Source of the DNA: Devosia crocina
GTDB taxonomy: Bacteria > Pseudomonadota > Alphaproteobacteria > Rhizobiales > Devosiaceae
NCBI RefSeq assembly: GCF_900116545.1
Contig: NZ_FPCK01000001.1
Location: 496,001-560,000 of the forward strand
Reading direction: 5' to 3'
DNA: 64,000 bases
A model generated the notes under the pieces. It was not told where the DNA came from and did no database searches. It saw only the letters and a list, made by a program, of their open reading frames with translations. The position numbers were made by a program, and so were the translations under genes. Shown one piece after another: positions 17,076-26,389 of this stretch (position 1 is its first letter; each line of letters starts with the position of its first letter).

Positions 17076-17776
17076 GCGAGCATGAACAAGCAACAAAAGG
17101 GGACGAGGCCCGCTCGCGGGTCGCCGAATACGTCCTGGGCTTGCTCAATGCTCGCGAGCATGAGGCTACCAAGACCCTGATCGCCGCGAGCCCGGCGCTG
17201 CAAGCGGAAGAAGCCTTCTGGCTCGATCATTTCGCCCCGCTCGACGATCAGGTCGCCCCCGTCTCTCCGCCGCCGCACCTTTTCGGCACCATCGAAAAAA
17301 GACTGTTCGGCAGCGCCAACAGAGCAGGCTGGTGGGATAGTCTGGTTCTCTGGCGCAGCGTCGCGGCCGGCGCGCTCTGCGTAGCCGCTGCGGCAGTCGG
17401 CTTTTCGGTTCTCCAGCCCAGGCCCGATTCCGCGGCCCTTGCCAATCAGCTCGTTGCCGCGCTTGAGGCCGAGGGCAGCGACGTCCAGTTCCTCGCGCTC
17501 TACGATGGCACCGGCGAGGTGCGCCTCACCGCGCTCTCCGGCGCCGAAGTGCCCGGCCGCGCTTATGAACTCTGGGCCATCCAGGGTGGCGCGGCGCCGA
17601 TCTCTATGGGTCTCGTGCCCATCAATGCGCGCAGCACTGTCGAATTGTCCGACACGGTTCGCTCCGGCTGGGGTGAAGGCTCGGTGCTTGCCATTACGCT
17701 CGAACCCGAAGGCGGCGCGCCCGGCGGCATCCCCTCCGGCCCCGTCGTTGCGCAAGGCGCAGTAACGCGGATCTAG
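17072..17776 (+). CDS. Anti-sigma factor, RskA family
   Basis: A 234-residue single-pass membrane protein. A cytoplasmic N-terminal zinc-less anti-sigma domain (VAEYVLGLLNAREHEATKTL) binds the sigma factor. One TM helix lies at about 95-113 (SVAAGALCVAAAAVGFSVL). The periplasmic RskA C-terminal domain has YELWAIQGGAAPISMGLVP and the usual VLAITLEPEGGAPGG ending. In this family regulated proteolysis or a redox signal releases the sigma factor. The start overlaps the sigma-factor stop. Confidence 0.88.
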   Translation: MSEHEQATKGDEARSRVAEYVLGLLNAREHEATKTLIAASPALQAEEAFWLDHFAPLDDQVAPVSPPPHLFGTIEKRLFGSANRAGWWDSLVLWRSVAAGALCVAAAAVGFSVLQPRPDSAALANQLVAALEAEGSDVQFLALYDGTGEVRLTALSGAEVPGRAYELWAIQGGAAPISMGLVPINARSTVELSDTVRSGWGEGSVLAITLEPEGGAPGGIPSGPVVAQGAVTRI

Positions 17777-17800
17777 GCTCCGCAGCCTCCTCCAGCAACC

Positions 17801-17967
17801 CCCATCCTGAGGTGCGGAGCGAAAGCGAAGCCTCGGAGGACTAGGGTGTGTCCCAGATGCGTGCGACTTTCCCCCTCTAGATGACATACTGGCCAAGGTG
17901 CGCTGAACCTGTTCCTCTCCCTCTCGGGGAGAGGGTGGATCGGCCGCAGGCCGAGACGGGTGAGGGG
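17801..17967. repeat. Dispersed-type extragenic palindromes in the 363-bp gap before the fasciclin gene
   Basis: Two elements are present. The first (17801-17842) starts CCCATCCTGAGGTGCGGAGC and is half of a common alphaproteobacterial palindrome. The second (17913-17967) has two adjacent hairpins: CCCTCTC/GAGAGGG (17919-17935) and TCGGCC/GGCCGA (17940-17954). A related fragment occurs at about 10736-10760. The rest of the gap (17968-18139) must hold the fasciclin promoter, but no convincing motif was found. Confidence 0.55.
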
Positions 17968-18139
17968 GCTCGAGGCCAACCGCACGACCCCGCGCGCCTA
18001 CGATTTTCTCACCTCGAAAGTTTCACTCTTTTTCTCACCGAAACCGCCAAAAACGCGAAAACTGCACCCGAACAGAGCCCGTACCTACCAGCGTCCTGAT
18101 GATCATCGGGAACAAGATAACAGGAAGGAACTCTGAAAA

Positions 18140-18709
18140 ATGACCATTTCCCTGCGTGCCGTTGCCGTTGCCGTTGCTGCCGTTCTCAGCTTTGGCGCTC
18201 TTTCTGGCTCGGCCTTTGCCCAGGACAATCCTGAAGTGGGCGGCGCTGCCATGTTCGCCGACAAGAACATCGTTGAAAACGCCGTCAATTCGGCCGATCA
18301 CACCACTCTGGTTGCCGCCGTTCAGGCAGCGGGCCTGGTTGACACGCTGTCCGGCGAAGGCCCGTTCACTGTCCTGGCTCCGGTCAATGCCGCTTTCGAA
18401 GCTCTTCCGGCCGGCACGGTGGAAGATCTGCTGAAGCCCGAAAACAAGGACATGCTGACCCAGGTGCTGACCTGTCACGTGATCCCGGCCAAGGCTCTGT
18501 CGACCGACATTGCCCAGATGGTTGCCGATGATGGCGGCGAGCATGTCGTCGATACCGTTGGTGGCTGCAAGCTCACCCTCAAGGATGAGGGCGGCAATAT
18601 CACCGTGACCGACGAAAACGGCACCGTGGCCAATGTCACCATTCCTGATGTCATCCAGTCCAATGGTGTGATCCACGTCATCGACGCGGTGCTCACCCCC
18701 AAGATGTAA
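18140..18709 (+). CDS. Secreted fasciclin (FAS1) domain protein
   Basis: A 189-residue protein with a Sec signal peptide (cleavage around GSAFA/QDN) and a single FAS1 domain. The domain shows SADHTTLVAAVQAAGLVDTL, the H1 box GPFTVLAPVNAAFEALP, the TCHVIPAKAL segment and the H2 box SNGVIHVIDAVLTP. FAS1 proteins act in adhesion or matrix contact. Two Cys residues (TCHV and GGCKL) could form a disulfide. It follows a SigK/RskA-like pair, as do the mycobacterial FAS1 antigens under SigK control. Confidence 0.92.
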   Translation: MTISLRAVAVAVAAVLSFGALSGSAFAQDNPEVGGAAMFADKNIVENAVNSADHTTLVAAVQAAGLVDTLSGEGPFTVLAPVNAAFEALPAGTVEDLLKPENKDMLTQVLTCHVIPAKALSTDIAQMVADDGGEHVVDTVGGCKLTLKDEGGNITVTDENGTVANVTIPDVIQSNGVIHVIDAVLTPKM

Positions 18710-18740
18710 CCTCGAAATACGCCGCAACGTATGAGGTTAC

Positions 18741-18769
18741 GAGGCTCCGCCTGCCCCTGGCGGAGCCTC
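18741..18769 (+). terminator. Strong hairpin after the fasciclin gene
   Basis: An 11-bp perfect stem (GAGGCTCCGCC / GGCGGAGCCTC) with a 7-base loop lies 32 bases after the stop. There is no long T tract, so it may be a partial terminator that lowers msrB expression, or an mRNA-stabilising element. Confidence 0.55.
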
Positions 18770-18806
18770 TCGCATTGTTGACGTTTATCTGGAGGAAATC
18801 TCGATT

Positions 18807-19328
18807 ATGGTCTCAGCCGGGGCATGGAGAATGATCATGCAGTTATCTCGACGCAGCGTTTTGCTTGGCAGTGCCGCAACCATCGGTCTGTCGGCGTTTT
18901 CGATGTTTCACCGCTTGCAGCCCATAGCAGCCGAAGGCGATTTCCCGTTCAAGCTGACCGATGCCGAATGGCAGGCGCGGCTCGACCCGCTAGCCTATGA
19001 CGTGCTCCGCCACGAGGGTACCGAACGCGCCTTTACCTCTCCGCTCAACGACGAAAAGCGCGCAGGGAACTTTCACTGTGCCGGCTGCGACCAGTTGCTG
19101 TTCGAATCTGCCAAGAAGTACGAGAGCGGCACCGGCTGGCCGAGCTTTTGGGATTTTGTCCCCGGCTCGCTGGGCACAACGGAAGATACCAGCTTCGGCA
19201 TGGTGCGCACGGAAGTCCATTGCGCCAATTGCGGCGGTCACCAGGGCCATGTCTTCAACGATGGCCCGCAGCCGACGGGCCTGCGCTACTGCATCAATGG
19301 CGTGTCGCTGCGCTTTGTCGCGGCCTGA
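18807..19328 (+). CDS. msrB: Tat-exported peptide-methionine (R)-S-oxide reductase
   Basis: Repairs methionine-R-sulfoxide in proteins. The Tat signal [18 protein letters not shown] at the N-terminus places it in the periplasm, unlike the usual cytosolic MsrB. The zinc site is formed by CAGC and CANCGGH, the catalytic Cys is in [11 protein letters not shown], and substrate residues lie in GTGWPSFW. The start is 18807 (after GGAGG with an 11-base spacer) or an internal Met at 18834 or 18837. Downstream of the sigma/anti-sigma/FAS1 genes it suits a cell-envelope oxidative-stress regulon (inference). Confidence 0.9.
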   Translation: MVSAGAWRMIMQLSRRSVLLGSAATIGLSAFSMFHRLQPIAAEGDFPFKLTDAEWQARLDPLAYDVLRHEGTERAFTSPLNDEKRAGNFHCAGCDQLLFESAKKYESGTGWPSFWDFVPGSLGTTEDTSFGMVRTEVHCANCGGHQGHVFNDGPQPTGLRYCINGVSLRFVAA

Positions 19329-19413
19329 CATAGGTGGGTTGAGCAGGGCGGCGTTGCCCGGCAAGGACGTTCGAGGCTAGGAGAGCGGATCTTCCAATCT
19401 GGCTTCTCACAAG

Positions 19414-20127
19414 ATGCGTCTCACCATCGTCCAGACCGGCGACGTGCCCGAACCGCTCCGTCCCCATTTCGGTCCCTACCACGCCATGTTCGAACGCATG
19501 TTTGAGGGGACCAAAACAGCGTCTAGTTACGAAGTTGTCGCCGTTTGTGATAACCAGATGCTAGCAGATCCGGCACATATGGACGCTATAGTGCTGACGG
19601 GTTCACCGGCCGGCGTCTACGAAGATCACGCCTGGTTGCCACCCCTGCGCAACTTTATCCGCGCCGCTTACGCTGCCAAGACACCGATGCTCGGCATCTG
19701 TTTCGGCCATCAGATCATGGCCGATGCGCTGGGCGGAGAGGTGCGGAAATCCGAAAAAGGCTGGGGTCTTGGCCGGCATCGCTATCGCGTCACCAGTCGC
19801 CCGCCCTTCATGGCCGATGCACCCCAAACCCTTGCCATTGCCTGTTCGCATCAGGATCAGGTCATCGTGCCGCCGGCGGAAGCCGAAGTTGTCCTCGCGT
19901 CGGACTTTACCCCGAATGCCGGACTTTTCTATAAGACCGGCAAGGCCTTGAGCTTCCAGCCGCACCCTGAATTTCTTGACAATTACGCACTTGCCCTGGT
20001 CGAACTGCGCCGCGGGAGGGCACCCGACGATGTGGTCGAGGCGGGCGTCGCCTCCTTCCGGCAACCCTCCGACAGCACCCGCCTGGCCAGCTATATCGGC
20101 AGGTTCTTCGCCGGCGAAGCTAGCTAG
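19414..20127 (+). CDS. Class I glutamine amidotransferase-like protein
   Basis: A 237-residue stand-alone GATase1 domain. It has a nucleophile elbow [16 protein letters not shown] (Cys in GICFGHQ) and the catalytic His-Glu pair in FQPHPEF. Stand-alone members of this group include GMP-synthase-like and gamma-glutamyl hydrolase-like proteins. Which acceptor it serves cannot be read here. The last four bases overlap the convergent yihA stop. Confidence 0.85.
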   Translation: MRLTIVQTGDVPEPLRPHFGPYHAMFERMFEGTKTASSYEVVAVCDNQMLADPAHMDAIVLTGSPAGVYEDHAWLPPLRNFIRAAYAAKTPMLGICFGHQIMADALGGEVRKSEKGWGLGRHRYRVTSRPPFMADAPQTLAIACSHQDQVIVPPAEAEVVLASDFTPNAGLFYKTGKALSFQPHPEFLDNYALALVELRRGRAPDDVVEAGVASFRQPSDSTRLASYIGRFFAGEAS

Positions 20128-20777
20128 GCGCCGCTGCTTTCGAGCAGCATGGCGATTTCGGTGCGAAGCTCCTTGAGGCCTTCGCCCTTCTCGCTGGAGG
20201 TCAGCAGAACCTCGGGATGCGCGGCGGGGCGCTTGGCGATGGCGGCACGGGTCATCGCAACGACCTTTTCCACGTCCTTGGACAAGGGCTTGTCTGCCTT
20301 GGTCAAGACCACCTGATAGCTCACGGCAGCGCGGTCCAGTTCGTTCATCACGCTGATATCATTGTCTTTTGGCCCGTGGCGGCTGTCGATCAGCACATAG
20401 ACGCGGCGCAGCGTGGCGCGGCCGGTCAGGTACTGGTGGATCAATTGTGTCCACGCCTTGACCTTGGGCTCCGGCGCCTTGGCATAGCCATAGCCGGGCA
20501 TGTCGACAATGCGCAGCTCTTCGCTCTGACTTTCAAAAATGTTCAGCTCCTGCGTGCGGCCAGGCGTGTTGGAGGTGCGCGCCAAGCTCGAGGTGCCGCA
20601 TAGAGCGTTGATCAGGCTCGACTTTCCCACGTTTGAACGACCGGCAAAGGCGATTTCGACACGGTCCATCGGCGGCAGGTCGGCGAGCCGGACACAGCCC
20701 TTCACAAACACGATGGGCCGGGCAAAGAGCAGGCGGCCGCGCTCGATGAGGTCGGTGGGATAGTTTTTTTCAGTCAT
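20124..20777 (-). CDS. yihA: Ribosome biogenesis GTP-binding protein YihA/YsxC (EngB)
   Basis: A 217-residue TRAFAC GTPase needed for 50S ribosome assembly. The G1 loop is GRSNVGKSS, the G3 motif [10 protein letters not shown], the G4 motif TKAD, and G5 lies near LTSSEKGEG. The ATG at 20777 has GAGGG upstream; a TTG seven codons earlier is less likely. It follows yidC in the conserved rpmH-rnpA-yidC-yihA order, with a hairpin in the gap. Confidence 0.94.
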   Translation of the reverse strand: MTEKNYPTDLIERGRLLFARPIVFVKGCVRLADLPPMDRVEIAFAGRSNVGKSSLINALCGTSSLARTSNTPGRTQELNIFESQSEELRIVDMPGYGYAKAPEPKVKAWTQLIHQYLTGRATLRRVYVLIDSRHGPKDNDISVMNELDRAAVSYQVVLTKADKPLSKDVEKVVAMTRAAIAKRPAAHPEVLLTSSEKGEGLKELRTEIAMLLESSGA

Positions 20778-20798
20778 TCGTTGCGCCCTCAAAGACAA

Positions 20799-20823
20799 GG
20801 CCCGCTGGAGTGTCCAGCGGGCC
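20799..20823 (-). terminator. Perfect 11-bp hairpin between yidC and yihA
   Basis: GGCCCGCTGGA / TCCAGCGGGCC (20813-20823 and 20799-20809 on the minus strand) with a 3-base loop is followed by TTGTCTTT. It probably acts as a partial terminator after yidC that reduces yihA expression. Confidence 0.65.
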
Positions 20824-20843
20824 CATAGAGTTCCGGAAAGGGA

Positions 20844-22682
20844 TTAGCTCTTGGAGTTTTCGGCCGGCTTGGGCTTCTTGCGGAAGCTGTCCACGATATT
20901 GCCGAAAAGGTTCACCTCGGCACCGTGGCGCTTCATGATCACCCACTGCTGGGTCACCGAGAGCAGGTTGTTCCAGGCCCAGTAGATCACGAGACCTGCA
21001 GGGAACGTGCCGAGCATGAAGGTGAAGATCACCGGCATCCAGTTGAAGATCATCGCCTGGGTCGGATCCGGCGGGGGCGGATTGAGCTTCATCTGCACCC
21101 ACATGGTGATGCCCATCACGATCGGCCAGATGCCGAGGTGGAGGAACGAGCCGATGACCGGCAGAGCCATTGGATTCCACGGGATCAGGCCGAACAGGGT
21201 GAAAATATTGGTCGGATCGGGTGCGCCGAGATCCTGGATCCAGCCAAAGAAGGGCGCGTGCCGCATCTCGATCGAGATGAAGATAACGGTGTAGAGCGCG
21301 AAAAAGACCGGGATCTGAATGAGGATCGGCCAGCAGCCGGAGAGCGGATTGATCTTTTCCTTGCGGTAAAGCTCCATCATCGCCTGTTGCTGGGCAGCGC
21401 GATCGTCCTTCAGGCGCTCCTGAATTGCCTTCATTTCCGGCTGCACGCGCCGCATCGCGGCCATGGAGGCATAGGAGCGGTTGGCCAGTGGGAAAAAGAT
21501 AGCCTTGACGATAACGGTCACTGCGAGGATCGCGAGGCCGAAATTGCCGAAGAGACCGTCGAGCGCCACCAGCAGCCAGTGCATGGGCTTGGTCAGGAAG
21601 TGGAACCAGCCCCAGTCGATCAGAAGCTCGAGGCGATCAACGCCCAGGTCGTTCTCATAGGCGGAAATGACCTGGTCTTCCTTGGCCCCCGCGAAGACAT
21701 AGCTTTCGCTTGTTGCCGTGCCGCCGGCGGGAACGACGACCGGTTGGGTTTCGACATAATTGGTCTGATAGATCGGGGTCGAACCCGTCGTCGAATAGGC
21801 AAAGCGCGCATTGATCGCATTGCCCGGCTGGGGGAAAACGGCGGTCGCCCAATATTTGTCGGCGATACCGAGCCAGCCGGTGGTGGAGGAGAAATCGACC
21901 TGACGATCGTTCTGGAGGTCGCCATATTTGCGCGCGACGTAGTTGTTCGAGCCAAGAACGCCGATAGGCCCTTCATGCTGGATAAAGAAATTCTGCACCG
22001 GCGGAGTGCCCTGACGGACAACGCGCGAATAGGGGAAGAGCGCTACATCGCCCGCACCGGTATTTTCAACCGATTGAGTGATGGTGAACAGGTAGTGGTC
22101 GTCGACCGCAATGGTGCGGCGGAAGATCAGGCCCTGGCCATTGTCGTAGCTCAGCGTGACCGGGGTTGCCGCAGTCAGCGTCGTCGTGTCGCCCTCGACT
22201 GTCCAGACCGTGTTGGCATCGGGCAGGGCAACGCTGGCACCGGCTGCAGGCGCCCAGCCGTGCTCGACGAAATAGCCGCCCGGAGCACCCGAGGGGCTCA
22301 ACAGGGTGATGATCGGGGAATCATCGGCTGTGGTTTCGCGATAGTTCTCGAGCTTGAGATCGTCGATGCGGGCGCCGGTCAGGTTGATGGAGCCGGCAAG
22401 ATCCACGGTGTCGATGGGGATGCGGTTTGAAGCGGCAATGGCGCTGTCGCGATCGGCAAAGGTCTGGGTGCTGAGTGGCTGTTCGGTCGCGGGAGTCGCT
22501 GTGCCGCCGACGCCGGTTGTGGGAACAGCAAGCGCTTCCTGTTCCCTTTGTTGCTGGGCGGCGATCTCGGCCTGCTGCTGGGCGCGTTCGAGTTGCGGTC
22601 CGGCAATGAAAAACTGCCAGCCGAACAGCACGAGCATGCTCAGCACGACAGCGAGAATCACATTGCGATTGTCAGCATTCAT
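20844..22682 (-). CDS. yidC: Membrane protein insertase YidC
   Basis: Inserts and folds inner-membrane proteins, alone or with SecYEG. At 612 residues it is full length for a Gram-negative YidC. It has an N-terminal TM (VILAVVLSMLVLFGWQFFIA), a Gln/Ala-rich stretch, a large periplasmic beta-supersandwich domain to about residue 350, and the conserved five-helix core (GNFGLAILAVTVIVKAIFFP, QIPVFFALYTVIFISIEMR). The start ATG overlaps the rnpA stop. Confidence 0.96.
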   Translation of the reverse strand: MNADNRNVILAVVLSMLVLFGWQFFIAGPQLERAQQQAEIAAQQQREQEALAVPTTGVGGTATPATEQPLSTQTFADRDSAIAASNRIPIDTVDLAGSINLTGARIDDLKLENYRETTADDSPIITLLSPSGAPGGYFVEHGWAPAAGASVALPDANTVWTVEGDTTTLTAATPVTLSYDNGQGLIFRRTIAVDDHYLFTITQSVENTGAGDVALFPYSRVVRQGTPPVQNFFIQHEGPIGVLGSNNYVARKYGDLQNDRQVDFSSTTGWLGIADKYWATAVFPQPGNAINARFAYSTTGSTPIYQTNYVETQPVVVPAGGTATSESYVFAGAKEDQVISAYENDLGVDRLELLIDWGWFHFLTKPMHWLLVALDGLFGNFGLAILAVTVIVKAIFFPLANRSYASMAAMRRVQPEMKAIQERLKDDRAAQQQAMMELYRKEKINPLSGCWPILIQIPVFFALYTVIFISIEMRHAPFFGWIQDLGAPDPTNIFTLFGLIPWNPMALPVIGSFLHLGIWPIVMGITMWVQMKLNPPPPDPTQAMIFNWMPVIFTFMLGTFPAGLVIYWAWNNLLSVTQQWVIMKRHGAEVNLFGNIVDSFRKKPKPAENSKS

Positions 22683-23083
22683 GGTGTCGAGTTCCGTTGG
22701 CCGCGCCCGGCCCGAGTCTGGTTTTCGTCCGCCTTCGTGTCGTGCACGCGGGCGATAAGACCGGTAAGGTCGGTGATCATTTTGGCGAAGGGTCGGCTCA
22801 GAGCCTCGCGCCTTGCCAGCAGCACATAATCGTGTCCGGGACGGAAGTCATCGGCACATGCTGCCGCAGCCGCGCGCAACCGGCGTTTCATCCGGTTTCG
22901 TTCGGGGGAATTGCCCACCTTCTTGGTGACGGTGATCCCTATGCCGGGCAAATCCTCGGCGACAGGCACAACCTGCATCCCAAACGCAGAGCGCCCGGCG
23001 CGATTGCCCCGGGCTGCCCTCAAAAACTGCGAGCGCCGCAAGAGGCGGCGCAATTTCGCGGCCTGTTTCTTTTCGGCCGTCAT
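22679..23083 (-). CDS. rnpA: Ribonuclease P protein component
   Basis: A 134-residue basic protein subunit of RNase P, which matures the 5' ends of tRNAs. The conserved RNR-type motif appears as GNSPERNRMKRRLRAA, preceded by GIGITVTKKV. The C-terminus after about residue 112 is polar and poorly conserved. It lies 13 bases after rpmH and is coupled to yidC by an ATGA overlap. Confidence 0.94.
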   Translation of the reverse strand: MTAEKKQAAKLRRLLRRSQFLRAARGNRAGRSAFGMQVVPVAEDLPGIGITVTKKVGNSPERNRMKRRLRAAAAACADDFRPGHDYVLLARREALSRPFAKMITDLTGLIARVHDTKADENQTRAGRGQRNSTP

Positions 23084-23096
23084 CCGGCCCGAAACC

Positions 23097-23231
23097 TTAG
23101 GCCGACAGCTTCTTGCGGCCGAGCGCGCGGCGGCGGTTCAGGATCGCGCGGCCGTCCTTGGTGGCCATGCGGGCGCGGAAACCGTGACGACGGGCACGCA
23201 CGAGCTTGGAAGGCTGGTAAGTACGCTTCAT
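23097..23231 (-). CDS. rpmH: 50S ribosomal protein L34
   Basis: A 44-residue, very basic protein beginning [20 protein letters not shown] and ending with [10 protein letters not shown], the standard L34 sequence. It is the first gene of the rpmH-rnpA-yidC-yihA operon. The upstream gap to 23462 must hold the operon promoter. No dnaA or recognisable oriC box cluster was seen there. Confidence 0.97.
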   Translation of the reverse strand: MKRTYQPSKLVRARRHGFRARMATKDGRAILNRRRALGRKKLSA

Positions 23232-23462
23232 GACTTTCAACCGCGCTCGTGCACGGTTCCTCTATTGCTGGCGCAAATTGCGCATAAATCTATCCGGCCG
23301 GCGGGGCAGGGCGCGCCAGCTTTGGTCGAGGCGTCTATAGGGAAAAGCCACTGCCAAGTCAACGCGGCAACGGCGGTTCCGGCGCGCTTTCCCGGCTGTT
23401 GTCAAGCCGGGGATATGCCAGCATAACTGCACTATCGCTCAGCCTGCCGCGGAATCTGGTAC

Positions 23463-24896
23463 GTGTCTACAAATCCTGACCTGTGCATCGTCGGTGCCGG
23501 GGCGCTCGGTATCGACCTTGCGCTTTATGCGCGCCGGCTCGGCGCCAGCGTTGTTCTTGCCGATCGTGAGCAGGTGGAGCCGGGCGACGCTCGCACCCTG
23601 GCCGTGCGCGCCGCTGCCTTGTCGGCCAGTGCGGCCCTTGTGCAAGGGATGCGCGCGGGGGCCGAAATGGGGCTTGGCGCCACAGAAGTCAAACTGACGG
23701 CCCGCCAGGTCGCCGAGCGCGTCGCCCGCGTGGCGGCGCAGCAGGGACGGGCGGACGCGCCGGAAATCCTTTCAGCAGCGGGCGTAACCGTCATCCGTGG
23801 ATTGGTCAGCTTCCTCGACAGCCGTTCGCTTCTCGTCGGTGACCTGACGATCCAGCCACGCGCCGTTGTTCTGGCGCTGGGGGGCGATCCCGTCATCCCG
23901 GCAATCGCCGGACTTGAGGCGGCCGAGTTCTTTACGCCGGACACCATATTCGACAATCAGCGCAAGCTGACCCATCTCGTGATCATCGGAGGCGATGCTT
24001 TTGCCTTTGAACAGGCGCAGGTGCAAAGGCGTCTCGGAGCTCAGGTCACGCTCGTGCCGCATGGCCCGGCACTTGCAGGCTTCGATGCCGAATGTGTTGC
24101 GATTCTGTCCAATATCCTCGCGCAGGAGGGTGTGGTCATCGCGCGCGATGCGCAGATCGCTGCTGTGAACACGCGCTCTCAGGGGATCGGTGTCGATCTC
24201 AGCCATGCCGATGGCACACTCGAATCGCTCGACGCCTCGCATCTGCTTGTCTCGATGGACCGCAGGGTTGATTTTGCGCCGCTCGATCTTGGAAAAACCA
24301 AGATCAAAACCAGCAGCGAAACGGGATATCCGAGCCTTCGGGGCACGCTCGGCGCAACCTCCCTGCGTCATGTCCGCGTGGTTGGCGCCGGAGCGGGGCA
24401 AAGCCGCTGGGCGGAGGCACAGGCGCAGGGCCGGGCTGCCATCGATTCCCTCCTCGGTCAGCGCCGCGCTGTGCCTCTTGTGCCGCGGATCGTCGAAACG
24501 GCCCCGCCTCTGGCCGAAATCGGTCCGCTTTCCGGGCGTAAAGGCAAATTCAAACCGGGCGAGCAGCTTCTGCGCCAATCATTCAGCGAAAACGATCGCG
24601 CCGTGGCCATGGGGGCAGGGCATGGCCTTGCCAAGCTTTCGGTGGACGCCAGGGGCGAAATCCTTGAAGGCGCGATTCTGGGGCTGCAAGCGCCCGAGCT
24701 TGCCGCGGTTCTCGCCCTTGCCATGGATCGCCGTATCAGTCTTGCAGATCTTGCCTTTTTGCCGCTGCCGCGCCCGAGTCTTTTCACGATCATCACGCAA
24801 CTGGCTGAAACCTATAGCGGCTCGAAAAACGTTTCTCTCTGGACCAGCCACGCGCGGACCCTGCGGCGTGTGGTCCGAAATCCGTTCGGGGGCTGA
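23463..24896 (+). CDS. FAD-dependent oxidoreductase of the dihydrolipoamide dehydrogenase fold, lacking the redox disulfide
   Basis: A 477-residue two-dinucleotide-binding flavoprotein. The N-terminal FAD motif is CIVGAGALGIDLALYARRLG. The second Rossmann motif is degenerate (LVIIGGDAFAFEQAQVQRRLG) and is followed by a C-terminal dimerisation-like domain. In dihydrolipoamide dehydrogenases and mercuric reductases a CxxxxC pair follows the first motif at about residue 40-50; here that region is AVRAAALSASAALVQGM with no Cys. Disulfide chemistry is therefore excluded. It starts with GTG without an obvious ribosome site. The histidine kinase gene begins 35 bases after its stop, suggesting a joint role. 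Confidence 0.75.
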   Translation: MSTNPDLCIVGAGALGIDLALYARRLGASVVLADREQVEPGDARTLAVRAAALSASAALVQGMRAGAEMGLGATEVKLTARQVAERVARVAAQQGRADAPEILSAAGVTVIRGLVSFLDSRSLLVGDLTIQPRAVVLALGGDPVIPAIAGLEAAEFFTPDTIFDNQRKLTHLVIIGGDAFAFEQAQVQRRLGAQVTLVPHGPALAGFDAECVAILSNILAQEGVVIARDAQIAAVNTRSQGIGVDLSHADGTLESLDASHLLVSMDRRVDFAPLDLGKTKIKTSSETGYPSLRGTLGATSLRHVRVVGAGAGQSRWAEAQAQGRAAIDSLLGQRRAVPLVPRIVETAPPLAEIGPLSGRKGKFKPGEQLLRQSFSENDRAVAMGAGHGLAKLSVDARGEILEGAILGLQAPELAAVLALAMDRRISLADLAFLPLPRPSLFTIITQLAETYSGSKNVSLWTSHARTLRRVVRNPFGG

Positions 24897-24931
24897 CGCC
24901 AGGGTTCCTCGTCCCCTATGATCGAGTCGCG

Positions 24932-26359
24932 ATGACAGACGAGCCCCAAGTCACACCCAGCCGATTCTCGGGCCTATCCAACAAGCTGATCGCCGCCATC
25001 ATTGCGGTGATTCTGCTTGTCGAGGTGGTGATCTATTTGCCCTCCCTGGCCACCTATCGCGCCTCCTGGCTGCAGGACCGGCTGCGGGTGGGGGTTGTTG
25101 CCGCGCGTGTGCTCGACGCGGTGCCTGACGTCATGGCGCTGCCGCGCAACCTCACCGATCGTCTCCTTGCTTCCGCAGGAGCCTATGCGATCGTTTACCG
25201 GCGTGCGGGGCAAAGCCAGCTTATAGAGCTGGCGGACCCGGTTACGCTCGATAATGTAGTGACTGCCGACCTGCGTCAGAGCGATCTGCCGAGCCTTGTG
25301 CTCGGTGCCCTTGACACCTTGTTCGCCCCGCCCAACCGGACGCTACGAATTGTGGGCGAGGGCGATCTCGACGAGAGCCTTGTCGAGATTCTCATGCCCG
25401 AGCGGCCGTTGCGGGCCGACATCATCGACTATTCACGCAATATCGTCCTGGTGTCGCTCGGCATCGCCGCGGTTACGGCCTTTGCGCTTTATATGCTCGT
25501 GAGCCAGCTCTTTATCCTGCCGGTGCAGCGCCTGACACGAAACATCCTGCGCTTTCGCAAGGCTCCGGAGAACGCCACGCTGATTCTCGCGCCGACACGG
25601 CGGGGCGACGAAATCGGCGTGCTCGAAAGCGAATTGTCTGCCATGGAAAGCGAGTTGTTCTCCATGCTGCGCCAGCAGCGGCACCTGGCCGATCTCGGAC
25701 TTGCCGTCGCCAAGATCAACCATGATCTGCGCAACACGCTGACTTCGGCCCAATTGCTGTCCGATCAGGTGGCGACACTCGATGATCCAAAGGTGCAGCG
25801 CCTTGCGCCACGTCTTGTGACCACGCTCGATAAGGCCATCGGCTTTGCCCAGCAGGTGCTCGATTATGGCCGGGAGGCCACCAGCGTGCCCAAGCCAGCC
25901 AGCATCGATCTCAAGACGCTGGTCGATGATGCCGGATTCGAAGCGCGCCTCGTGGGCCATCCCAGCGTCCAGTTTCTCGCCGATGTTCCGGCAGGTCTGC
26001 TTGTCCACGTCGATCCCGGCCAGATGGGGCGGGTGCTGGTCAATCTCTTCAAGAATGCGCGCGAGGCGCTCGAAGCGAGCAACCAGATCAGCGCGCCTGC
26101 GATCAAGGTGTCGCTGGCAGAGGAAGCCGAAACGGTTGTTCTCACTATTTCCGATAATGGTCCGGGCCTACCGCCGCGTGCCCGGGAAAATCTTTTCGTC
26201 GCTTTCGAGGGATCAGCCCGGGCAGGTGGAACGGGGTTGGGTCTTGCCATTGCGCGTGAGCTGACCGAGGCAAATGGGGGGACCTTGCGCTATCTCGACG
26301 GCCCCCCGCCCGGCACCCGTTTCGAGCTGACCCTGCCCAAAGATATTCACAGCCTTTAG
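24932..26359 (+). CDS. HAMP-containing sensor histidine kinase (orphan)
   Basis: A 475-residue membrane kinase. TM1 is at about residues 18-38, then a periplasmic sensor domain to about 165, TM2 at about 168-188, a HAMP linker (LPVQRLTRNILRFRKAPENA), the H box AKINHDLRNTL with its phosphorylatable His, the N box GRVLVNLFKNAREA, the G1 box DNGPGLP and the G2 box GGTGLGLAIA. No response regulator is next to it. Its neighbour is the disulfide-less flavoprotein. Which cue it senses is unknown. Confidence 0.87.
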   Translation: MTDEPQVTPSRFSGLSNKLIAAIIAVILLVEVVIYLPSLATYRASWLQDRLRVGVVAARVLDAVPDVMALPRNLTDRLLASAGAYAIVYRRAGQSQLIELADPVTLDNVVTADLRQSDLPSLVLGALDTLFAPPNRTLRIVGEGDLDESLVEILMPERPLRADIIDYSRNIVLVSLGIAAVTAFALYMLVSQLFILPVQRLTRNILRFRKAPENATLILAPTRRGDEIGVLESELSAMESELFSMLRQQRHLADLGLAVAKINHDLRNTLTSAQLLSDQVATLDDPKVQRLAPRLVTTLDKAIGFAQQVLDYGREATSVPKPASIDLKTLVDDAGFEARLVGHPSVQFLADVPAGLLVHVDPGQMGRVLVNLFKNAREALEASNQISAPAIKVSLAEEAETVVLTISDNGPGLPPRARENLFVAFEGSARAGGTGLGLAIARELTEANGGTLRYLDGPPPGTRFELTLPKDIHSL

Positions 26360-26389
26360 CGGCTTTGCCAAAAATGCGCTGTCACACGC

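Noticed and set aside
17777-18139. A SigK-type promoter (CCATCC then CCGAAT) upstream of the fasciclin gene
   Set aside because: The only CCATCC lies in the dispersed palindrome at 17802 and has no matching -10 at suitable distance.
20925-22430. Plus-strand open frame of 501 codons opposite yidC
   Set aside because: Antisense shadow of a well-recognised gene, without ribosome site or domain.
23232-23462. Replication origin next to rpmH
   Set aside because: No DnaA-box cluster or AT-rich unwinding region was seen, and dnaA is absent; in Alphaproteobacteria rpmH is usually away from oriC.
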